Assembly (NCBI GenBank): GCA_034932485.1
Contig: JAYFOQ010000002.1
Location: 303,304-367,303, forward strand
DNA from: Gordonibacter sp034932485
Lineage (GTDB): Bacteria > Actinomycetota > Coriobacteriia > Coriobacteriales > Eggerthellaceae
Reading direction: 5' to 3'
Length of the DNA: 64,000 nt
Position 1 is the first letter of the stretch. Each line of letters begins with the position of its first letter. Of this stretch, positions 1 to 9,126 are shown one piece after another. Both the position numbers and the translations under genes were made by a program. The notes beneath the pieces are model-generated. The model searched no databases. It was given only the letters and a program-made list of their open reading frames with translations, and was not told the origin of the DNA.

Positions 1-908
1 GCTCCACCACCATTGGCACCATCGTCACTTCACTGGTGCCCGACAGCCGCAAGGGTGAGGGAGTAGGCTACTATATGCTATCGGTCACCCTCGGTGCAGC
101 CATCGGTCCGTTTTTGGGCATGTTCCTCACGCAGAATGCCGGATTCCAGTTGCTCTTCATTGTGTCTGCACTTGTCGCAGCGTTAAGCCTCGGCGCTGCA
201 GCATTGCTGAAGGCACCTGAGAGCAGCCGTAGTAGCATCGAAACAAAAGCACGCGACATAGCTCGCGAAGAGCGTGACGAAGAAGCTTCAGCATTTCGCG
301 TACCTCGGCCGAATGTGAAGAATTATCTCGAGCCCAGTGTGCTGTCCATCAGCTCAGTATGTGCCGTGCTGTTTTTTTGCTACTCAAGCCTCCTAGCCTT
401 TCTCACGCCCTTCGCCGCCGAGAACGGCCTAGAAGGACCTGCAAGTTATTTCTTTATCGTATACGCTATCGCAACCTTTGTTACGAGGCCCTTCACGGGC
501 AAGCTGTTCGATCGCAAAGGCGACCGCGCGGTTATGATTCCTGCATTTATTGCCTTCATTATAGGGATGGGGCTGCTCGCCACGGTACACCAGGCACCGG
601 CCATGCTGGTAGCCGGTGCGCTCATGGGCTTTGGCGTGGGCACCATACAAGCAAGCGGACTTGCCTTAGCTGTGCGCATCGCACCTGATGATCGACTGAG
701 TCTGGCAAACTCAACGTTTTACATTATGCTGGACATTGGTGTTGGCATTGGCCCTCTTCTACTTGGTATCATACAGCCACTTTGGGGTTATCGCGGCCTT
801 TTTCAAGCCATGTCCTTTGTTGCGCTCGTCGCATTAATTGTTTACCTGTTAGTTAGTCGTAAAAAAGGAAAGATACGACAAGAACTGGAAAATCAACGAT
901 CTCGATGA
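1..908 (+). CDS. MFS transporter, 5' end outside window
   Basis: This is the C-terminal two thirds of a major facilitator superfamily transporter. The open frame runs in from the first bases of the window, so the true start lies upstream; a GTG at 36 is internal. About eight hydrophobic helices are visible, with the central hydrophilic loop (EAFR-type charged stretch near codon 90) separating the two halves. The motif DRKGDR after a helix (around nucleotide 515) is the repeat of the classic MFS loop motif A (GxLxDRxGRR) in the second half. The substrate cannot be told. The gene ends with a short basic tail and no clear terminator follows. Confidence 0.85.
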   Translation, partial: STTIGTIVTSLVPDSRKGEGVGYYMLSVTLGAAIGPFLGMFLTQNAGFQLLFIVSALVAALSLGAAALLKAPESSRSSIETKARDIAREERDEEASAFRVPRPNVKNYLEPSVLSISSVCAVLFFCYSSLLAFLTPFAAENGLEGPASYFFIVYAIATFVTRPFTGKLFDRKGDRAVMIPAFIAFIIGMGLLATVHQAPAMLVAGALMGFGVGTIQASGLALAVRIAPDDRLSLANSTFYIMLDIGVGIGPLLLGIIQPLWGYRGLFQAMSFVALVALIVYLLVSRKKGKIRQELENQRSR

Positions 909-1050
909 ACGCAGGTGTTTGAAAGCTTAAGGCGTACCTTAAGAACCCATTACACTTTACTTTCAGCATCTGACATGCAGCTTTTCGCCGACTTGGTCGA
1001 CTATACTAAGGGGGAAGCTACTTATTACTCTTGTGCTGTTGGAGGACAAC

Positions 1051-1476
1051 ATGGAAAACCCGCAAGCAGGCTGGTATCCCGACCCATCGGGAGATGCAAC
1101 AAAACTTCGTTACTGGGATGGAACACAGTGGACCGAAAACTTCTCGGACGCACAGCCCGCAAGTAACATGAACAATGGGTACTATACTTCCCCTTGCCCG
1201 CAACCTACTTACGGGCAAACCTACTACCCCACTGCACAAAACACCTCTGATACCGATCGCACCTTTGCGTTGATCGCCTTTATCTTCTGCCTACTATCAA
1301 CAGTATCCGTAGGATGGCTGCTTTTACCACTTGCCTGGATGATTCCCATGACCGTTCATTGCTGGGGTATTTACAAGGGAGAGAAGCCTAACACGATAGC
1401 ATTCGGTGTGTGTACGCTTATATTCCTTAGCATAGTTGGAGGCATTTGTTTACTGGTAGGCAAAAAAGACGCTTAA
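1051..1476 (+). CDS. DUF2510 domain membrane protein
   Basis: The protein has 141 residues. Its N-terminus carries the DUF2510 signature (AGWYPDPSG, then RYWDGTQWT), a small tryptophan-rich domain common in actinobacterial membrane proteins. A Pro/Tyr/Gln-rich linker follows, then two or three hydrophobic segments in the C-terminal half. I chose the ATG at 1051 because GGAGG stands 5 bases upstream (1041-1045) and the DUF2510 motif starts at once. A longer frame from TTG 1033 is less likely. Function is unknown; DUF2510 proteins are thought to be envelope-associated. Confidence 0.8.
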   Translation: MENPQAGWYPDPSGDATKLRYWDGTQWTENFSDAQPASNMNNGYYTSPCPQPTYGQTYYPTAQNTSDTDRTFALIAFIFCLLSTVSVGWLLLPLAWMIPMTVHCWGIYKGEKPNTIAFGVCTLIFLSIVGGICLLVGKKDA

Positions 1477-1561
1477 TCAAAGGTGTTTAATGCCTTCTCA
1501 GTACGCTACGGCAACACTGCACAGCCGCCTTGCAAGCAAGGTTTACCTCAAAACTCTCTCA

Positions 1562-1606
1562 AGTAAAAAGAATCGAAGCCCTTCATGGGTTTCGATTCTT
1601 TTTACT
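1562..1606 (+). terminator. Strong intrinsic terminator
   Basis: A perfect 16-bp inverted repeat (1562-1577 with 1591-1606) with a short loop; the distal arm ends in a T-rich run (CTTTTTACT). It lies 85 bases after the DUF2510 gene. Confidence 0.85.
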
Positions 1607-2031
1607 ATTGAACAGGATAGTTTCGAACAAGATAATTTCGGCTTTATGCCGGCATCGCTGATAGCTTTGGGGCATTTTCTTTGACTATTGCCGAAAATAT
1701 CTTTCTTACATTATGTTCCCTTGCTATCAGCTTTTCTTCGACCGTTAAGTAACAAGCAGCGTCCCTTAGGCCAGGTTTTGAACGATTTGTTGCAAAAATG
1801 CGCATTGGAAGCTCCCTTCCACGCGACCTTTCCCGGTCTGAACCAACATCTAAATTGTAGGTTTCATTTTGACCAGGTAAAACAATAACGATCTTCGAGC
1901 ATGCTTTTGAAGAGTGCTGAGTCCGCTGCAGCAAATCGATGAAAAGATGGCATTATCTTCCCTATTCCTACGCAAACGCCACACGTGACTACCGGGCGCG
2001 CATAATAAACCAAAGGAAACGTAAGTCGCCC
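1607..2031. other. Gene-poor stretch, nothing recognised
   Basis: About 425 bases between the terminator and the HD-domain gene. Short open frames exist on both strands (for example 1644-1934 minus and 1688-1888 plus) but none has a ribosome binding site or a recognisable family motif. It may hold decayed coding sequence. Confidence 0.5.
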
Positions 2032-2634
2032 CTACTCCGCAACAACAAACGTGTCCTTGTCGGGCGCAAACGACTGCATAGCCTCAATGGTGCGTGCAAA
2101 CAGATCGTCTAAATCCCAGCCGAGCATTTCAGAACCAGACCGAATGACATCACGACTGACACCAGCAGCAAAACGCTTATCTTTGAACTTTTTCTTCAGC
2201 GATTTAACCTCAAAATCCATAACGCTCTTGGAAGGGCGCATCGCGATAGCGGCACCAATAAGACCTGTCAGCTCCTCGGTAGCAAACAGAATTTTTTCCA
2301 TCTGAAACTCGGGCTTGGGCAGTTCAGGATTGAAATCAGAGGTATGACTCTGGATTGCGCGAATGAGTTCGGCCGATCCACCTGCCGCTTCAATATCTTT
2401 GGCAGCAAAAATCGTGTGCAATTCGGGTTGATCATCGTGCTCTTCCCAATCCAGATCGTGCAACAGACCCACAATGCCCCAGAATTCTTCGTTTTCAGGG
2501 TCAAATTCACGCGCGAAGTAACGCATGGTTTGCTCGACCGTCTCGCCGTGCTCAATATGAAACGGGTCCTTATTATGTTCCTTCAGCAGTTCGAATGCAG
2601 CATCACGCGTAATACCAGCTTCTAGCGTCGCCAT
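2032..2634 (-). CDS. HD-domain phosphohydrolase-like protein
   Basis: The 200-residue protein has HD-superfamily features. His residues stand at the start of the domain (HIEHGETVEQTM, about residues 26-37), the metal-binding LLHDLDWEEHDD motif follows at about 57-69, and HT/H residues recur near 75 and 97. HD proteins hydrolyse phosphate esters or nucleotides using bound metal. The C-terminal third is basic and resembles uncharacterised HDIG proteins. The ATG at 2634 has GGAGGG just upstream. It stands alone, divergent from the terminator region and in line with the exporter gene upstream. Confidence 0.8.
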   Translation of the reverse strand: MATLEAGITRDAAFELLKEHNKDPFHIEHGETVEQTMRYFAREFDPENEEFWGIVGLLHDLDWEEHDDQPELHTIFAAKDIEAAGGSAELIRAIQSHTSDFNPELPKPEFQMEKILFATEELTGLIGAAIAMRPSKSVMDFEVKSLKKKFKDKRFAAGVSRDVIRSGSEMLGWDLDDLFARTIEAMQSFAPDKDTFVVAE

Positions 2635-2703
2635 GGCGCCCTCCTTCTCCTGTTGAACTATTGTCGGGTAACATGCTACCCCAAAGACGCGTTTCAGTCA
2701 GCG

Positions 2704-3660
2704 CTAGAACACAATACCCAGCGCGTTTACCACAACGCCCCAGAACACGCCCATACCATAGAGAGAAACAATGACTATAAGATTCTCCCGCACGCGGCGA
2801 TTTGTGCGCACAAGCACCAGTAGACCAACGCCAGCAGAAACCAACAAACCAGCAAGCATGGCACCAGAATTCAAGACACCCTCAACGTAAAGCTGGGCAA
2901 CAACAATGCTGGCCGCGCAGTTCGGCACAAGACCTACGAGAGCTGAGCCGAATACCGACAACATGGGATTGGATCCAAGGAAATTGGCAAGCGCTTCTTC
3001 GCCCACCACCTCCAGCACGCCGTTTAACGCGATAGTAATTATAAAAATAAATAACGTTACCTGCACCGTATGGCGGAACGCACTGCGAACAATGGACCCC
3101 TGCTCGTGGTCGTGATCGTGATGTTGATCATGTTCGTAATCGTAGGCAAGCTCCGGCCTCTCTTCACATACCACACACTCGCCGTTGCAGCCACAACGAT
3201 CTTGCTCGCACAGTTCATGAATCCGCAGCTTTTTGCTCTCACGGCGAGCAATGCGCACGGCAGTATCCACGATAAAGCCCATAACCATGCCGATGATAAC
3301 CTTCGCACCCAGTATCTTTAGGATGACGTCGAGTGGCACTTGTTCAGCAATAAAAATGGGAAGCATCTCGTCTGAAGTAGACAAGAACACTGCAAACATA
3401 GTTCCAAGCGTAATAACACGCCCCGCCCAAAGCGTCGCTGCAACAGCCGAAAAGCCACACTGCGGAACCACGCCCAAAAGAGCCCCCGCAACAGGGCCTG
3501 CCGCACCTGCGCGACGAATGGCTGACTCTGTTCTGCCGCCCGTCTTATGTTCAAGCCACTCCATAAGGAGATACGTTACAAACAGGAACGGAATCAGATA
3601 CAGCGTATCGCCAATCGAATGCTCTAGAACATGAATGATTATATGTAAGGTTTCTTCCAT
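2704..3660 (-). CDS. Putative heavy-metal (manganese) exporter, ArsP_2 family
   Basis: The 318-residue membrane protein matches the 10-TM putative heavy-metal exporter family (PF11449, annotated as putative manganese transporter). The N-terminus (helix, then EWLEHKTGG) and the two PQCGFSAVAA and PNCAASIVVA repeat motifs, one in each half (about residues 65 and 247), are typical. The central cytoplasmic loop (about 140-190) holds Cys-rich CGCNGECVVC and a His/Asp-rich DQHHDHDHE run, likely metal-binding. No clear Shine-Dalgarno is seen before the ATG at 3660. It is divergent from the EamA gene. Which metal is exported is inferred only from the family. Confidence 0.78.
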   Translation of the reverse strand: MEETLHIIIHVLEHSIGDTLYLIPFLFVTYLLMEWLEHKTGGRTESAIRRAGAAGPVAGALLGVVPQCGFSAVAATLWAGRVITLGTMFAVFLSTSDEMLPIFIAEQVPLDVILKILGAKVIIGMVMGFIVDTAVRIARRESKKLRIHELCEQDRCGCNGECVVCEERPELAYDYEHDQHHDHDHEQGSIVRSAFRHTVQVTLFIFIITIALNGVLEVVGEEALANFLGSNPMLSVFGSALVGLVPNCAASIVVAQLYVEGVLNSGAMLAGLLVSAGVGLLVLVRTNRRVRENLIVIVSLYGMGVFWGVVVNALGIVF

Positions 3661-3784
3661 GAAGAAGTATTGTAACTCAACCTATGCGCTTAAAGCCCGG
3701 ATGCACGAGAACGGTCACATTACGGTGATGCAAGGATACTAACGATGCCGGGTTCCCGCCAGAGGCCTGATATACTCTTGCACC

Positions 3785-4708
3785 ATGACTTCCGAGAAAA
3801 AACAGGCACCTCACTGGATATACGCCGCATTACTGATAGGTGCAGCCGCCATATGGGGTATGGGCACCGTTGTTATCAAAGATACGGTCCAGTTGTTACC
3901 TCCGGGGTGGATCGTAGGTATTCGTTTCCTATGCGCAGGCACAGTGCTGTTTTTGGTGCTGCTACCACGTATGATGCGTACTTTGGATGCTGATCATTTG
4001 AGAGCTGGCGCATTACTCGGCGTATTGAACGGAATGGCTTACCTGTTCAACTCAACAGGCCTCGCCTATACCACTGCCTCAAAAAGTTCGTTTCTCACCG
4101 CGGTGTACTGCGTATTCATGCCGTTTCTAGCCTGGACCATCCTACACAAACGCCCTTCCGTATACAATGTGTCGGCTGCCGTTATCTGCATCATGGGCGT
4201 GGGATTGGTATCGCTGCCCTCCACTGGAGCGCTATCAATTGGATTTGGCGATGCTATAACATTGGTGTCGGCGCTATTCCTAGGCCTACACTTGGCCTTC
4301 ACCTCGAAATTAGCACCTGGACGCGATATCCTCGTGCTCACCGCTGTACAGTTCATCGTCTCCGGATTAATTGGGCTTGCGTGGGGTGCCGCTTCCGAGC
4401 CATGGCCTACACTTCAGCAGTTCAGCCCCGAGCTTCTCTCCAACCTGGCTTATCTCATCATTGCTGCCTCATGCATTGCCCTACTACTTCAGAACATCGG
4501 CCTAACACACGTATCCCCCGCGCCCGCATCGTTGTTTCTAGCGACCGAGTCGGTATTCGGCGTGGCGTTTTCCGTTGCTTTGTTGGGCGAGACTCTAAGT
4601 CAGCAGATGGTGTTCGGATTCATGCTAATTTTCTTCGCCATCGTAGTAAGCGAATACTTCCCCACGTCGAAATTCATAAAGAAAGTTCTGACCAAACGCA
4701 AGAAATAA
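3785..4708 (+). CDS. EamA/DMT-family transporter
   Basis: The 307-residue protein has ten hydrophobic segments in two EamA repeats (about residues 15-145 and 155-290), the layout of drug/metabolite transporters such as RhaT or YdcZ relatives. The N-terminal motif WGMGTVVIKDTVQLLPPGW and the second-half motif SPAPASLFLATESVFGV fit. The C-terminus is basic. Members export metabolites or amino acids; the substrate is not evident. The gene stands alone between a divergent exporter and a bidirectional terminator. Confidence 0.85.
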   Translation: MTSEKKQAPHWIYAALLIGAAAIWGMGTVVIKDTVQLLPPGWIVGIRFLCAGTVLFLVLLPRMMRTLDADHLRAGALLGVLNGMAYLFNSTGLAYTTASKSSFLTAVYCVFMPFLAWTILHKRPSVYNVSAAVICIMGVGLVSLPSTGALSIGFGDAITLVSALFLGLHLAFTSKLAPGRDILVLTAVQFIVSGLIGLAWGAASEPWPTLQQFSPELLSNLAYLIIAASCIALLLQNIGLTHVSPAPASLFLATESVFGVAFSVALLGETLSQQMVFGFMLIFFAIVVSEYFPTSKFIKKVLTKRKK

Positions 4709-4733
4709 AGGACACCTGTGGCGCACCTTACAT

Positions 4734-4764
4734 AGAAAGAACCCGCTTGATGCGGGTTCTTTCT
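4734..4764. terminator. Bidirectional terminator between EamA gene and groEL
   Basis: A perfect 13-bp inverted repeat (4734-4746 with 4752-4764), five-base loop, with A-rich left and T-rich right edges so it can serve both convergent genes. Confidence 0.9.
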
Positions 4765-4794
4765 TATACGTTGTTTCGCAAAATACCTGAGCGC

Positions 4795-6426
4795 TTACAT
4801 CATCCCGCCCATACCGCCGCCGGCACCAGCCAGGGCAGACAAGTCCGGACCATCCTTCGGAATGTCATTAATGGTTGCCTCGGTAATGAGAATAAGAGCT
4901 GCAACGGAAGCCGCAGACTGCAGAGCCGTACGGGTAACCTTGACCGGATCGTTCACGCCCATCTCGATCATGTTGCCATACTCGCCATTAGCGCAGTTCA
5001 AGCCTTCGCCCTTGCCCATGCCCTTTACGTGCTCGACAACAACGCTACCCTCGAAGCCAGCGTTTTGTGCAATAGCACGCATAGGAGCTTCGAGCGCCTT
5101 GCGGATGATAGCTACACCAACCTCTTCGTCCTTGTCGGAGGTCTCCACCGTATCAAGTACGGGAAGCACGTCCACCAGCGCCACGCCGCCGCCAGCAACG
5201 ATACCCTCTTCCACAGCTGCGCGGGTTGCCTGCAAGGCATCTTCGATGCGAGACTTCTTCTCCTTGAGCTCAGACTCAGTCGCAGCGCCCACCTTCAGCA
5301 CCGCTACGCCGCCGGACAGCTTAGCCAAGCGCTCCTGCAGCTTCTCACGGTCGAAGTCAGAATCGACGCGCTCCAGTTCAGCCTTGATCTGAGTGATGCG
5401 ATCCTCAATGTTCTTCTTCTCGCCAGCGCCATCAACGATAAGTGCGGTGTCCTTGGTAACCTTAACCGTCTTGGCGTGACCCAGCATGTCAACGCGAGCA
5501 TCGGCCATAGTCATGCCGAAGTCCTTGTCGATAACCTGCGCGCCAGTAACAGCAGCAATGTCCTCGAGGATGCGCTTACGGCGATCACCAAAGCCAGGAG
5601 CCTTGATGGCAACACAATTGAACGTGCCACGCAGTTTGTTCAGCAGGATGGTGGCCAGAGCCTCGCCCTCAACGTCTTCAGCGACGATGAACAGCGGACG
5701 ACCAGACTTCATGATATCTTCCAGCAGCGGCACCATGTCCTGGATGCTGGTTACCTTCTGGTCGGTAAGCAGAATGTAGGGGTCGTTCAGCACGGCCTCC
5801 ATCTTCTCCATATCGGTAGCCATGTACGGCGAGATGTAGCCGCGCTCATATTGCATACCCTCGACGATATCCATCTCGAGACCGAACGTCTGGCTCTCTT
5901 CGACCGAGATAGCACCATCTTTGCCTACCGCTTCCATGGCTGCAGCAATCTTCGAACCGATCTCTGCATCGCCAGCGGAAATAGTACCAACATTGGCAAT
6001 CTGAGCTTCCGTAGACACCGGAGTAGCATCTGCCTTGATAGCCTCAACAACAGCCTCGGTTGCCTTCTGAATACCGCGACGAATGCCCAGTGCATCGGCG
6101 CCAGCAGTTACGTTACGCAGGCCCTCGGACACAATGACGTCTGCCAGCAGCGTAGCCGTCGTGGTGCCATCGCCAGCCACATCGTTCGTCTTAACAGCAA
6201 CTTCGCGCACCAGCTGAGCACCCATGTTCTCGATGGGGTCTTCCAGTTCAACTTCCTTGGCTACCGTCACACCGTCATTAGTAATGGTGGGAGCACCATA
6301 GGACTTCTCCAGCGCAACGTAACGACCCTTGGGGCCAAGCGTGACCTTTACTGCATCGGCCAGCTTGCTTACACCAGCAGCAAGAGCACTGCGGGCTTCT
6401 GCCTCAAACTTAATTTCTTTCGCCAT
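4795..6426 (-). CDS. groEL: Chaperonin GroEL (Hsp60)
   Basis: The 543-residue protein is a full-length GroEL: N-terminal AKEIKFEAEARSALAAGV, the ATP-site motifs KVTLGPKGR and GDGTTTATLLA, and the GGM-type C-terminal tail (GGGMGGMM). It forms the double-ring folding cage with GroES in the cytoplasm. It lies downstream of groES on the same strand, with a 174-base gap that contains a small perfect hairpin (6477-6493). Transcription probably starts upstream of groES under the CIRCE-like element. A long open frame on the opposite strand (4381-6534) is a mirror of this gene, not a real gene. Confidence 0.98.
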   Translation of the reverse strand: MAKEIKFEAEARSALAAGVSKLADAVKVTLGPKGRYVALEKSYGAPTITNDGVTVAKEVELEDPIENMGAQLVREVAVKTNDVAGDGTTTATLLADVIVSEGLRNVTAGADALGIRRGIQKATEAVVEAIKADATPVSTEAQIANVGTISAGDAEIGSKIAAAMEAVGKDGAISVEESQTFGLEMDIVEGMQYERGYISPYMATDMEKMEAVLNDPYILLTDQKVTSIQDMVPLLEDIMKSGRPLFIVAEDVEGEALATILLNKLRGTFNCVAIKAPGFGDRRKRILEDIAAVTGAQVIDKDFGMTMADARVDMLGHAKTVKVTKDTALIVDGAGEKKNIEDRITQIKAELERVDSDFDREKLQERLAKLSGGVAVLKVGAATESELKEKKSRIEDALQATRAAVEEGIVAGGGVALVDVLPVLDTVETSDKDEEVGVAIIRKALEAPMRAIAQNAGFEGSVVVEHVKGMGKGEGLNCANGEYGNMIEMGVNDPVKVTRTALQSAASVAALILITEATINDIPKDGPDLSALAGAGGGMGGMM

Positions 6427-6600
6427 GATTCGCTATTCCTTTCAGACTGCGTATCTTTAACTACTACTTGTGGGTTTTCCGGCCAAGCCGGAACGACAAA
6501 GCACCAACCTAAAACAACGGGGTTTTCGCAGTGAGTCGCATAGCCGTGAAACAGAGAAGCTTGAGCTAGACGGTCGCCACAAAAAAACCGCTCGTCTGCC

Positions 6601-6888
6601 TTACGCGAACACCGCGTACAGGTCGTCGGCACGCAAGATCATGACGTCTTCGCCATCCACCGTGATCTCGGTTCCACCATATTTGCCGTACAGAACCTTG
6701 TCGCCCTCTTTCACGGGCATGGGCAGCAGGTTGCCATCTTTATCCAGTTTGCCAGCGCCCACAGCCAGCACCGTGCCCGTCTGGGGCTTTTCCTTTGCTT
6801 CGGTTGCCAGATACAGACCGGATGCCGTCGTCGACTCAGCCTCGTCCTGTTTGATGATGACGCGGTCACCCAATGGTTTCAAATTCAT
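6601..6888 (-). CDS. groES: Co-chaperonin GroES (Hsp10)
   Basis: The 95-residue protein starts NLKPLGDRVIIKQDE and contains the mobile loop (TTASGLYLA) and the KYGGTEI roof-region motif. It caps the GroEL ring as a heptamer. The ATG at 6888 follows an AAGGAAGG-type ribosome binding site. It is the first gene of the groES-groEL operon. Confidence 0.97.
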   Translation of the reverse strand: MNLKPLGDRVIIKQDEAESTTASGLYLATEAKEKPQTGTVLAVGAGKLDKDGNLLPMPVKEGDKVLYGKYGGTEITVDGEDVMILRADDLYAVFA

Positions 6889-6966
6889 ATCTTTGCCTTC
6901 CTTTCGTCCGTCTCTTTTCCGAAACTGGTTGAACGTTTCTATTTAACCACTCCGTGTTAGTGACTG

Positions 6967-6994
6967 CTAGCACTCTTTAGGTAACGAGTGCTAA
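6967..6994 (-). promoter_or_regulatory. CIRCE-like heat-shock operator upstream of groES
   Basis: CTAGCACTC, a 10-base spacer, then GAGTGCTAA. This is the HrcA-binding CIRCE element (TTAGCACTC, N9, GAGTGCTAA) with one mismatch in the left arm and one extra spacer base. It sits 79-106 bases before the groES start, so groESL is probably HrcA-controlled. hrcA is not in the window. Confidence 0.85.
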
Positions 6995-7072
6995 ACATTG
7001 CGTTATCATAACAGCATTGACGACGAATGCAAGATAATTTGAGAAAATATGAGCCTGCAAGACTAAGGTTTT

Positions 7073-7104
7073 AAAGAATTGTCAAACGATCGCCACAATT
7101 CTTT
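7073..7104 (-). terminator. AT-rich hairpin after the response regulator
   Basis: A perfect 10-bp inverted repeat (7073-7082 with 7095-7104) directly after the stop of the response-regulator gene. The low-GC stem and short T run make it a weak terminator candidate. Confidence 0.5.
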
Positions 7105-7106
7105 CA

Positions 7107-7907
7107 CTACCATTCGCGCGGTTTCACCAAGCCGCCTTCATAGGCACGCACCACCAGCTGCGCTCGATCGTGAGCCCCTAGTTTCGCCATAATGCGCGCA
7201 AGGTGCGTTTTAACCGTTGCAGGCGAAATAAAAAGATCGGACCCAATTTCATCATTTGCCAAACCGCGGGCCACCAGCACGAGTATTTCACGCTCCCGAT
7301 CGGTAAGTGCCGCAAACGGATCGTCATTCGAAGACCCCTCAGCGTTAGATACCGGGCGTGTACGCACAAACGTCTCGACCAAACGACGCATAACCGAGGG
7401 TTGAATGAGCGCATCACCCTTCGCAACCACCCGAATAGCAGCAGCAATATCGTCAGGCTCGGCATCTTTCAGCATAAACCCACTAGCGCCCGCCGCCAGC
7501 GCGTCGTATACATACTCATCGATATCGAAGGTGGTTAAAATGAGCACATGTGTACCTGCAAGCTGAGGATCATCCATAATCGCACGCGTAGCTTCGATGC
7601 CATTTTCCACCGGCATACGAATATCCATCAGCACCACATCGGGGCGCGTCTCACGCACACACTCAACCGCCTGATGTCCGTCACCCGCCTCACCTACTAC
7701 CTTGAGATCGGGATACGATGAAAGGATGAGCCGAAATCCGCTGCGAACCAAATCTTGATCGTCAGCAATCACCACACGTACTACCGCATCGTCGCGCCAT
7801 TGCTCATCGGCACGCTGTGCCGCCTGGGCGCTACGTTGCCGCAGTCGCTCTTGCGCGGCACGATAGGCATCATCTTGAAAACTGCCCCCAATAAGCTGCT
7901 CAGACAT
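7107..7907 (-). CDS. NarL/LuxR-family response regulator
   Basis: The 266-residue protein has a receiver domain (about 45-165; acidic pair in VVIADDQDLV, phospho-acceptor Asp in DVVLMDIRMP, Thr in LILTTFD, Lys in FMLKDAEP). A C-terminal LuxR HTH follows (about 200-260; LTDREREILVLVARGLANDEIG). The N-terminus has an unusual 40-residue Gln/Arg/Ala-rich extension before the receiver; an internal start nearer the receiver is possible. The gene overlaps the histidine kinase upstream by 8 bases, so the two are co-translated and form one two-component system. The signal is unknown. Confidence 0.92.
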   Translation of the reverse strand: MSEQLIGGSFQDDAYRAAQERLRQRSAQAAQRADEQWRDDAVVRVVIADDQDLVRSGFRLILSSYPDLKVVGEAGDGHQAVECVRETRPDVVLMDIRMPVENGIEATRAIMDDPQLAGTHVLILTTFDIDEYVYDALAAGASGFMLKDAEPDDIAAAIRVVAKGDALIQPSVMRRLVETFVRTRPVSNAEGSSNDDPFAALTDREREILVLVARGLANDEIGSDLFISPATVKTHLARIMAKLGAHDRAQLVVRAYEGGLVKPREW

Positions 7908-9126
7908 GAGATGCTCCCGTTCCTCCCAGCGGAATACTCACGCGCACAGCAAACCCTTTTTGGGCTCGATCTCCCGCCCAAAAGGTGCCGTCGAGCAAAC
8001 CCACCCGCTCGGCCATGCCATCGATGCCGTGTCTGCCCACCGGAATAACGTCACCACGACCACAACCATCATCCTCGACATCAAGCCGCACGGTCGTACC
8101 ATCAAGCCTCAAACGCATAACCGCCGTATGGGCATGAGCATGGCGCACGATGTTTGTTGCGGCTTCGCGCGCAATGCCATAAAGAGCAACGTCAACGTAG
8201 GCGGGAACACGCGCGCGATTATAACCAGTCATATCTAGAACCGTATCCACACCAGCATTTCTTAAATACGTTACAAGGTCTTCCATACGCTCGGTGCCAG
8301 CGGTAGGCTCGATTTCAGCCGCATCGTCGCGGCGCAGCACGCCAATCATGCTGCGAATTTCTTCAAGCGCATCCTTCGCCGTCGTACGTGCTGCGGCAAT
8401 AGCCTGCTTCGCTGCGACAGGATCGCGGTCGACCAGTCGCTCGGCGGCAGCCGCTTGGATACTTACCGCCGACAGCGAATGTGCTGTAATATCGTGTACT
8501 TCACGAGCAATACGAACACGTTCCTCTTCTACCCGACGGGCAGCTTCCTCTCCGCACGCGCGTTCCGCCTCCAGAGCACGCCGTTCCGTTTCTACCACGT
8601 ATGCACGGTGAGTGCGGTAGGAATACCCCGCCAACGCAGCCGCTACCGCAAACGCAATGTTTTGGAAGCGCGTAAAAAAGACAAGACTAGCGGTACGCGC
8701 CGACATATCAACAAAAAGCAACCCTGCCACCGCAAGGGAAGCAGCAACGAGTGCCTCGACACGCCCTCGCTCACTTGCAATAGTGTAAAGGGCTACCGCA
8801 GGACCGATCATCGTGAGGGAAAGACCCCGAAATGAACTTTGTAACCCCAAAAAGGTAATCATAACGAACAGAAACACCGGCCAAGGAAACCGCCTACGCA
8901 CCACGAGCGGCAACGTTGTAAGCGCCAGCGCAACGAATACCGATGCATCGGGCACCACATTCACCATGCCGAGATACTGACGCAATGCTAGATCATGTAC
9001 GATAAGTGACGACGATGTAACCATAAGCTGCACGCAGCCGAATAGGAGAGCCGTCACAGCAACGGACACATCGATGCCCCAATCTTTGGGTGACATCGGT
9101 CGATTGTTCACTAAAAAGTTTTCCAT
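7900..9126 (-). CDS. Sensor histidine kinase, HisKA_3 type
   Basis: The 408-residue kinase has about five or six N-terminal membrane helices (about 15-175), the HisKA_3 dimerisation domain with phospho-His in REVHDITAHSLSAV (about 215), and a HATPase domain (about 300-400; NIVRHAHAH, DDGCGRG). This is the NarX/DesK-like class that pairs with NarL-type regulators, matching the overlapping gene downstream. It lacks an obvious periplasmic sensor domain, so it probably senses through its membrane helices. Confidence 0.92.
   Translation of the reverse strand: MENFLVNNRPMSPKDWGIDVSVAVTALLFGCVQLMVTSSSLIVHDLALRQYLGMVNVVPDASVFVALALTTLPLVVRRRFPWPVFLFVMITFLGLQSSFRGLSLTMIGPAVALYTIASERGRVEALVAASLAVAGLLFVDMSARTASLVFFTRFQNIAFAVAAALAGYSYRTHRAYVVETERRALEAERACGEEAARRVEEERVRIAREVHDITAHSLSAVSIQAAAAERLVDRDPVAAKQAIAAARTTAKDALEEIRSMIGVLRRDDAAEIEPTAGTERMEDLVTYLRNAGVDTVLDMTGYNRARVPAYVDVALYGIAREAATNIVRHAHAHTAVMRLRLDGTTVRLDVEDDGCGRGDVIPVGRHGIDGMAERVGLLDGTFWAGDRAQKGFAVRVSIPLGGTGASHV

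Noticed and set aside
915..1166. 83-codon open frame overlapping the DUF2510 gene
   Set aside because: It overlaps a gene with a clear domain and ribosome site, and shows no family motif itself.
4381..6534. 717-codon open frame on the plus strand opposite groEL
   Set aside because: It mirrors groEL in the opposite strand, has no ribosome site and no family signature. It arises from biased codon use in groEL.
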